Assembly (NCBI GenBank): GCA_947179155.2
Contig: OX359264.1
Location: 377,001 to 441,000 of the forward strand
Length of the DNA: 64,000 bases
Direction: 5' to 3'
Source: Hedera helix
Taxonomy: Eukaryota; Streptophyta; Magnoliopsida; Apiales; Araliaceae
Made by a program: the position numbers and the translations under genes. A model generated the notes under the pieces. That model was given only the letters and a program-made list of their open reading frames with translations. It was not told where the DNA came from and did not search any database. Positions 57,537 through 64,000 of this stretch are shown here, one piece after another (the stretch's first letter is position 1; each line of letters begins with the position of its first letter).

Positions 57537-60175
57537 ATGGCCGAAAGTTCGGGAGCGGAGGGTTATGATCCAAGTAAAGATCCTAAAAGAAAAGCCAAGT
57601 CTAAGGATCCAGGGTGGAAATATGGATTTTGGTCGGAATTGAGTGATAAAAATATCGTGCAATGCATACTGTGTGGGAAAAAAGTTCATGGAGGAATCAA
57701 GTGATTCAAGCAACATCTTACCGGTGGGTATGGGGATGTCTCCAAGTGTCCTCGAACTACAGCAGAAATTTCAAAAGAGATGCATCAAGCAATAATGAAT
57801 AACAAAAGGAACAAGCCAATTCAATTTGATGACACTGTCGAAATAGAAGAAATCTAGTCTTCTAATGTTCCAAGCCATGCATCAACTCCTTCCGACCCTA
57901 CCTATACTTCCTCTCCAACTATTCCAAGTTCTGGGACTGCATCTAAAAGGATGAAGACAGCATTTCAATTCACTAAGTCACAGCCACAACCAAAGACGGT
58001 TGAAACTCTACTGAGGAAATCTCCTGAAGAAGTTGTGGACGAAAGGCATCGCAAAGGTCCAAGCCAAACAACTTTGGAGAATCGTCTACGCTCACCGGAA
58101 GAGAAAGATAAAGTTCACATGCACATTGCCAACTGGTTTTATGAGTGTGGCATCCCTTTTAATGCAGCGAACGCAAGAAGTTTTGAGGTGATGGTTGAGT
58201 CTATCGGGCAATATGGGCCTGGTTTGAAGCCTCCTTCGTATCACGAGTTGAGAGTTCCTCTTTTAGGGAAGGCAAAGACTAAAACAGAGGAACTGAAGAA
58301 GAAGCACAAAACTTCTTGGAAGGAGTACGGTTGCACTCTTATGTCAGACGGATGGACAGATAGAAAAGGAAGACACTTGATAAATTTTCTTGTTAATAGT
58401 CCCGTAGGGACTTACTTTATGGGATCAGTTGATGCTTCTAGTCAATCTCAGGATGCAAGCATGTTGGCAGATTTACTTGATGAGAAGATCAACGAGATTG
58501 GGGCTGAGAATGTTGTGCAAGTAGTGACAGATAATGCCTCAAATTATAAGGCAGCTGGCCAAATTTTAATGGGGAGGAGACCTACTTTGTTCTGCACACC
58601 ATGTGCAGCCCATTGCATAGACCTTATGCTAGAGGACATAGGCAATTTGAAGCAATTTAAGTCTATAATTGGGAGGACAAAAAAGATAACAACATTCATT
58701 TATAGACATGGTCGTCTTCTTGATGCGATGAGGAGCAAAACAAATGGGAGGGATCTTGTAAGATCGAGAGTCACCCGATTTGCTACATCTTTTCTGACCC
58801 TTCAAAGCTTGTGTAAGCATAAGGATGCTTTAAGACATTTATTCATTAGCGATGATTGGACACATTCTCGGTTGTCATCTACAGAGGTGGGAAAAAAGTT
58901 TATGATACAATTATTTCTTTTAGTTTTTGGCATGTGGCTGAAGATTGTATTAGAGCCTCACAACCATTGTTTATTGTCTTGAGGATTGTGGATTTGGATG
59001 AGAGGCCAGCTATGCCTGAGGTTCTTCCTGCGATGGAATTTGCAAAGAATAAGATAAAAGATGCCTTTAATAACAAACAAAGGCTATACAAGAAAGTGAT
59101 CGACATTATTGACCGAAGATGGGAATGCCAAATGGAGCAAAAGTTATACGGAGCAGCATTGTTTCTAAATCCGGGAAAGTATTTTGACATCAAAGAGGAT
59201 GAACAATCTGGTCTAGCTTACAAGATACGTAACAACTTCAATGATGTTCTTTCAAAAATGGTTCCCGACCAAGTTTTGGCAGACAAGATAAGCGACCTAG
59301 CCGATGAATATAAATGTTCTCGTGATGACTTTTCTAAACCCATGACGATTAGGCAACGAAAGACAAAAAATCCTAGTAAGTATTTTAAATTAATTATAAA
59401 GTTTACTTTAAGTTTTATAATTTAGACTATATATGATTTTTTACATCTAATCCAGTTGATTGGTGGAATGCTTTTAGCGGTTCCGTTATTGAGCTTACAA
59501 AGTTTGCAAAGTGAATTCTCGGCCTTTGTTGTTCTTCTTCCGGTTGTGAACGCAATTGGAGCACTTTTGAGTTTGTAAGTATTTAGTAACTAAATATCTT
59601 GTATTTAATATTAATTAGTACATGACTAAATCTATAAATATTTTATATATTCTTTTGCTTAATATTTTTTTAAACACAAATTTCAGATTCATATGAAGAA
59701 GAGAAATAGATTGGAGCATCAACGGTTAAATGATTTGGCGTATGTGCAATACAATCGCCGAATTATTGATAGGTTCCAAAAGAGGCGCGAACTTGGAAGA
59801 AACTTTGACCCATTAGTCCTAGAGGATTTCGATTGGGGTAATGAGTGGATCGCACCCGAGCAAGATGTAGTTCATCATGGAGATGATCTTACATGGGAGG
59901 ATGTTGACAGAGCAGTTCCGATGTCATTGAGGTTCACAATATTCGTATAGCGAGTAATGTTACTAATGTCTACTCACGGCGTGGTGGTGTTTCGACTTCG
60001 AGGGATAAGAGTTGTGCATGACTCTGATTCTGATCTTGGAGAAGAGGAGGAAGGTCTTCCTAATGATGATGAGGATGTAGATGATGATTATGGCCGAAGA
60101 GTAACTACTGTTTCGAGTGATGATACCACTGTTGGGAGAGAGAACGATGATTTGATCTTTGATGATTTTGCTTGA
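57537..60175 (+). pseudogene. hAT-family transposase (BED finger, DUF659, hAT dimerisation), broken
   Basis: The ATG at 57537 follows an acceptor (TTTTGCAG, 57521-57528), suggesting a leader intron. The BED finger region reads YGFWSELSDKNIVQCILCGK then GGIK-stop-FKQHL. The DUF659 region includes LMSDGWTDRKGRHLINFLV and CAAHCIDLMLEDIG. The C-terminal dimerisation region has DWWNAF, then SSSGCERNWSTFEF across an intron (59575-59687) to KKRNRLEHQRLNDL, followed by an acidic tail in another frame. Lesions: TGA at 57702, TAG at 57855, a frameshift in the A6 run at 58892-58897, TGA at 59512 and a final frame change near 59948. Splice sites at 59364 and 59454 still look normal. A pseudogene, yet easily recognised in each part. 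Confidence 0.9.
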
Positions 60176-62132
60176 TAGTTTTAGTGATCTTTTCATTATG
60201 AAAAAAAATGAGACTTTTGGGTTGAAAAATTCTGAGTTTTTAGGACTTCGTTTTTATTTCTATATTATATTTGTTTTTGGCAATGTATCAATGAATATGT
60301 CTTTATCTTATTTTTATTAAGGATAGTTGTCTAATGTTATTATATGATTATATGTTTGTTTATACCTTTATCTTAACAATACTTGTTTACTTCTTATGTT
60401 ATTCTATATATACAACATTAAAACTTAAGAAACTAAACATGAATTTAAGAATTATATTTAATTAAACTAAATATTACAAAAGTATCACCATTTATATAAT
60501 TTGAAGTTGATACAATCATACAAGTTCAAAAAATTACAACTATAGTAAAATTATCATTTTGACTTGATCTCGTTCGCTCCTTGTTGTGTGGTGATATGCT
60601 ACAACCTGCATCATGAATATGATAAATCATTAGAAACATAAATATATAAATATTCATATAAATGTTAAATTATATATAATTTTATAGGTATAAAATTTAC
60701 ATTATTAACGACTTATCGACTTGCGGACGACTAGTCGGGCGCCTTGTCGCCTAAGCGCTTAAGCTTCGGCTGTCGCCTCGCCACGACTTGTCGCCTTGAT
60801 AACTATGACAATAATACTATTATTTATTAATATATACGTTACCATGATTAAAATATTTATGTATGTATACTTTTAGGTAGAATTTTGTTTAGAATGGAAC
60901 AATTTCAGATTCGCCTAAGAGAAAGAAAATGTGTAAAAATTAATCAATTGATTAACTATTTATTTATCAATTCCTTTATTTTGTTTAATTAGTTCCGACG
61001 GAGGAAATTTAACGAGTCAGTTTTGAAGTATAATTTTGGGTATTACATTGCTTATTCCAGGTACGAATTTCGTACTCCTTTAGCGATACTCATTTGATTT
61101 TAATTTGTTTGTTTTGTTCCTCATTAGAATTTGGATATTATCTCGATATATTGTTCATGGTCAAATGCATATGATAGTTTTGTTTGATTTTAAATATTCG
61201 CAACTTATCTTGTACTCTTTAGACTTATTAAGCATGTCTAGTATTTATTTTGATTCTGTAGAAATGTACATGCTAGTATATTTGGAAGACTTTGTGTTGA
61301 TTTGTTTCGGTTTAGCATGTGCGTATTAGAACCCCTTTTGTGATATTGTGTCGCATTTGTTGTGACATAATATTTTTGTTAGAAAGTATCGTAGGGTATG
61401 CCTGAGTTATAACCACCTGTGGGGGGTACCACAGGCATGTCTCTGGGCACTAAGACATGACATTTTTCGTGGCGGTGTGATCAGTCCACGACGTCTCCAT
61501 TTTGTATTTCGGTGGACATTTGGTGTTTTGTTGTGGGAGGCGTATGAGTCTGCCCTAGCATTTTGTTCTGTTCTGTTCTACGATCTGGTGTTGTTCGTAG
61601 TGCCGATCACACCTTTTCGATTTTGTATGCATTTGGATCTGCAGTCCAATGTGTGCCTGCCTGTGTGGCAGTATTTTGACTTGTCTTTGTGACAAGGTGC
61701 ATTTTTGTTTTGTTCTGAGCTCGGTATAAAATAAACACAACCATTCAATTCAACCTTTTATGTTGTTCAATAAATCAGTTCGATTCAACCTTTTAAATTG
61801 TTCAGTAGATCAGTTCAGTTCAGTACTTCAATTTAGTAGATTATGTTGTTCAGTTCAGTAAGATTATGTAATTCAGTTCAGTTGATTTTGTTAATCTCAG
61901 TTTAGTTCAGTTGATTTTGTTATTCAATTTCAGTTCTTATTTCTGCACTCTTTATTCGTACTGAGCATTTAGCTCATATTGTGTTTTTCTTCCGACAGGG
62001 TTTACAAGGGGATTCAAAGGCAAGTGTGAAGAGAGTTCCTTTTTGTTTTAACATTTTGCTTAGAGTTCCTTTGTACGTAGCCTCCCTTTCCCTTTCCCTT
62101 TCCACTAGTCAGGAAGGGAGTGTTACGTTAAC

Positions 62133-62478
62133 ATTATAAAAAGCATCATTAGAGCTTATTTAAGCAGCACACTTTGCAGGTCAATTGCTTAAAACCAGGA
62201 CATTTCCACAGGCATCTATCAATCATAAGTCTCTAGATCAACAATTTACCGCATAACCAAAACAAAAAAAAAAGTTCACATAAATTAACACCCAAAAATA
62301 GAAGTTTATGCAGATCAAGATTACAACTTTCAACTAGTAGAGTTCTAAAAACTGAATTCAGTTCAAGCATTGCAAAAATATATATGCCCGAGTCATGAAT
62401 TTAGGTGGTGAATTACAATTGGAATTGATGAGAAATAATTATAATTATTTACACAGATGCAGAGAGACAGATAGGACC
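62133..62478 (-). other. TM9 intron 1, right end
   Basis: Intron sequence between the solo LTR and the exon 1 donor at 62478. Nothing recognised. Confidence 0.5.
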
Positions 62479-62602
62479 TTGTGGAAGTCCTCGGGAGCAA
62501 CGCCAGGAAGGTAAAAAGCACTTTGGATCCAAAAAAGAAGAGTAATGGCAAAGATTATCCATGTCTGGACCTTGAGAGATCGTCCAACTCCTCCCTCCCA
62601 TG
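62479..62602 (-). pseudogene. TM9 pseudogene exon 1 (signal peptide)
   Basis: Encodes a hydrophobic signal sequence (WIIFAITLLFWIQSAFYL) then PGVAPEDFHK, the conserved start of mature TM9 proteins, ending at a GT donor in phase 0, which fits exon 2 (GDSLNVKVNKL). There is no suitable ATG in frame close upstream; the nearby CCATGG is in another frame, so the original start has probably been lost by an indel. Confidence 0.8.
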
Positions 62603-63116
62603 GCGTTAATAATATAAAAAAAAAATAGGGAGTAAAGTAATAGGTAGATCCAATCAGAAAATTATAGTCCGCGTAATAGGGTTTAGTAGTAGATGATGTT
62701 GGCGAGTTACATACAGAGAGAAGAAGCTGCCACCAGAGTGGGAAATAGAGGGAGATTTTCCTGGGTAGAAATGGCAAAGGGGAGGGTCGGAGCGGAGGAG
62801 CTAACACTATCCGAAACTGATGCCACCGAATTTGGCCATTCGGGGCACCGACTCAGATACGGGTATTTTCAGGATAATTTATGCATCAACCACGGCTAAT
62901 TTATTTATTTTTTTAGCGTACCCTTATATTAATTTGATATATTCAGAAGAATTCATCTTGGTACAGATTCACAGTTCTAACTAATGTTTTTTGATTTCAT
63001 CGAACCAAAAAAAAATATAAGGGAGATGGGTCATTAGTTTAATTAGTAGTCAAATTGTTATTAATCGAGTTACGTTATTAATATATAATAAATAATAAAT
63101 AATTAAATATATTAAT
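62603..63116. other. Upstream region of the TM9 pseudogene
   Basis: AT-rich DNA with no recognised gene. The 68-codon plus-strand ORF at 62693-62899 has no recognisable similarity. Confidence 0.45.
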
Positions 63117-64000
63117 TGTGACGACCCCGAATCCGGGTCCCCCAAACCTCGAACTCGGTTCAACACGAGTACAACCTTTTTCTTATTATTCATGAATTAC
63201 AACAATATTATAATTACTAAATAATCATTTATTTACAATTTTACAACATCTCTTTCTATTCCAGAATCGAAATCTTTATACATTCCTAGTATGTCTCAAT
63301 ATCATACATGATACGACATTCTATTACAATCATTTTGAGTATTTAATACTCATATAACATACCAACTAAGTCTTATGCTACAGAATCATTTACCTGTCCA
63401 ATTCGGACTGATATCTACAATAGATACTTAGATCTTCAATGGAAGTAATATATTTTCCTGTTCCTTGTTCTTTATCGAGAACTTCAGGTAACTAGCCTTA
63501 TCTGAAAATGTTGGTTTAGGCAAGAGTGAGCACGACGGCTCAGCAAGTTCAACAGCTACACATAACACATTACATGCTTCACATAAAATTTACAATTTAT
63601 ACTAACATCATGTTTTTCATGCATTTCAGTTTATGACATACTGCTCATGCATATCATGCCTCGCATTTAATCTATGCTTCATGTCTAACCTCTATCATGA
63701 CATATAGTTCAATGCAGAACAATTGTCTTAAATCAACTACCGCATATCAACAGTTCAAATCAACTTATTGCACAAAGGCACATTAAAACATCTTTGCACA
63801 TAACCACGCATGAGCACATCTCAGTTTAATAACAAACTTATAATTTATGCACAGAATACAACACGTTCTGAAAAACTTGCCTGGACTTGTATAACCAGCT
63901 TACGTTAATCTTTCACGTTCCTTGCACCACCTACACGGTATGTGAGATCAACGGTGCACAATATCAGTCAAAGTTTGACTCAATACTAAATCTTATTTTA
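63117..64000 (-). mobile_element. Partial gypsy-type LTR running off the right edge
   Basis: Starts TGTGACGACCCCGAATCCGG after AT-rich DNA. On the minus strand this is a typical gypsy LTR 3' end (CCGAATC...GTCGTCACA), and near 63520 it contains GAGTGAGCACGACGGCTCAGC, which resembles the GAGCTCACC signal close to the 3' end of the gypsy LTR at 14515. No primer site or polypurine tract lies at 63117, so this is an outer border; the rest is outside the window. Confidence 0.55.

Larger units (their letters stand above)
56491..60807 (+). mobile_element. hAT DNA transposon with inactivated transposase
   Basis: 4,317 bp. The ends CATGGTTATCAAGGCG and, inverted, CATAGTTATCAAGGCG are nearly identical, with many AGGCG/GGCGAC subterminal motifs on both sides. 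The flanks are an 8-bp duplication with one mismatch: ATAATAAT (56483-56490) and ACAATAAT (60808-60815). It contains a hAT transposase gene with stops and a frameshift, a TTC-rich tract at 56887-56950 and a long (TA)n at 57174-57251. It sits inside the solo LTR. Confidence 0.9.
55983..62127 (+). mobile_element. Solo LTR in TM9 intron 1, split by an hAT transposon
   Basis: It begins TGTAATACCCGG and ends GGAGTGTTACG, with the 5-bp duplication TTAAC on both sides (55978-55982, 62128-62132). Removing the hAT element (56491-60807 plus 8 bp) leaves about 1.82 kb. A TATA-like CTATAAATATAAC near 56051 points to plus orientation, and the right part contains the GAGCATTTAGCTCATA and GACAGGG signals common near the 3' ends of plant gypsy LTRs. 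The final base is G where an LTR normally has A. No internal region, primer site or second LTR is present, so recombination to a solo LTR is inferred. Confidence 0.8.
38908..62602 (-). pseudogene. Transmembrane 9 (TM9/EMP70/TMN) family gene, pseudogene expanded by transposons
   Basis: TM9 proteins are Golgi/endosomal membrane proteins with a lumenal N-terminus and nine membrane spans. Seven exons follow each other on the minus strand: 1, 62602-62479; 2, 46657 to about 46490; 3, 46429-46320; 4, 46194-46182 continued at 40943-40842; 5, 40763-40650; 6, 40193-40043; 7, 39927 to about 38908. Several junctions still join in phase (e.g. exons 5 and 6). Lesions: no in-frame ATG in exon 1, decay in exon 2, a probable extra G at the start of exon 4, Copia insertion in exon 4, one extra T in exon 5, an in-frame TAA in exon 6, several frameshifts in exon 7 and loss of the last ~30 residues. 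Intron 1 is about 15.8 kb because of transposons. Confidence 0.88.

Overview
This window is nuclear DNA of a flowering plant, almost certainly a eudicot. The evidence is spliced genes with plant-type GT-AG introns, a plant-specific RNA polymerase IV/V subunit gene, a plant cytosolic chorismate mutase gene, AT-rich non-coding DNA, and many plant LTR retrotransposons, hAT elements and MITEs. I cannot name the species.

Layout. (1) 1-11.4 kb, minus strand: NRPD2/NRPE2, the second-largest subunit of Pol IV and Pol V. Six coding exons are open and join in frame (about 1,011 residues); the C-terminal end lies beyond the left edge. A non-autonomous hAT element with a perfect 8-bp target duplication sits in one intron. 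(2) 11.5-25.9 kb: three copies of an AT-rich repeat unit. The last copy is split by a complete Ty3/Gypsy chromovirus-like element (14515-25477) with two 3,363-bp LTRs and an intact pol ORF, but no recognisable gag. (3) 26.0-32.0 kb: an older minus-strand retrotransposon remnant made largely of GC-rich tandem repeats, with a MITE and a probable solo LTR inserted in the repeats. (4) 32.1-34.4 kb, minus: a complete five-exon cytosolic chorismate mutase gene (256 aa) with a Stowaway MITE beside a splice donor. (5) 36.1-38.1 kb, minus: a decayed eIF5A gene copy. (6) 38.9-62.6 kb, minus: a transmembrane-9 (TM9/EMP70/TMN) pseudogene stretched over about 24 kb. Its exons can be followed in order, but a Copia element with apparently identical LTRs is inserted inside one exon. 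Its first intron holds a gypsy-like non-autonomous retrotransposon carrying a carboxylesterase fragment and long tandem arrays, and a solo LTR that itself contains an hAT transposon with a broken transposase. (7) 63.1 kb to the right edge: part of another LTR.

The host genes are unrelated: NRPD2 acts in RNA-directed DNA methylation, chorismate mutase in aromatic amino acid synthesis. The rest is mainly transposon history. Insertion order can be read from nesting, target-site duplications and LTR divergence. The least ordinary items are the carboxylesterase capture, the gypsy element whose gag position holds an unrecognised ORF, the Copia element inside a TM9 exon, and the two non-autonomous elements that share primer-binding and polypurine sequences and both carry tandem arrays.
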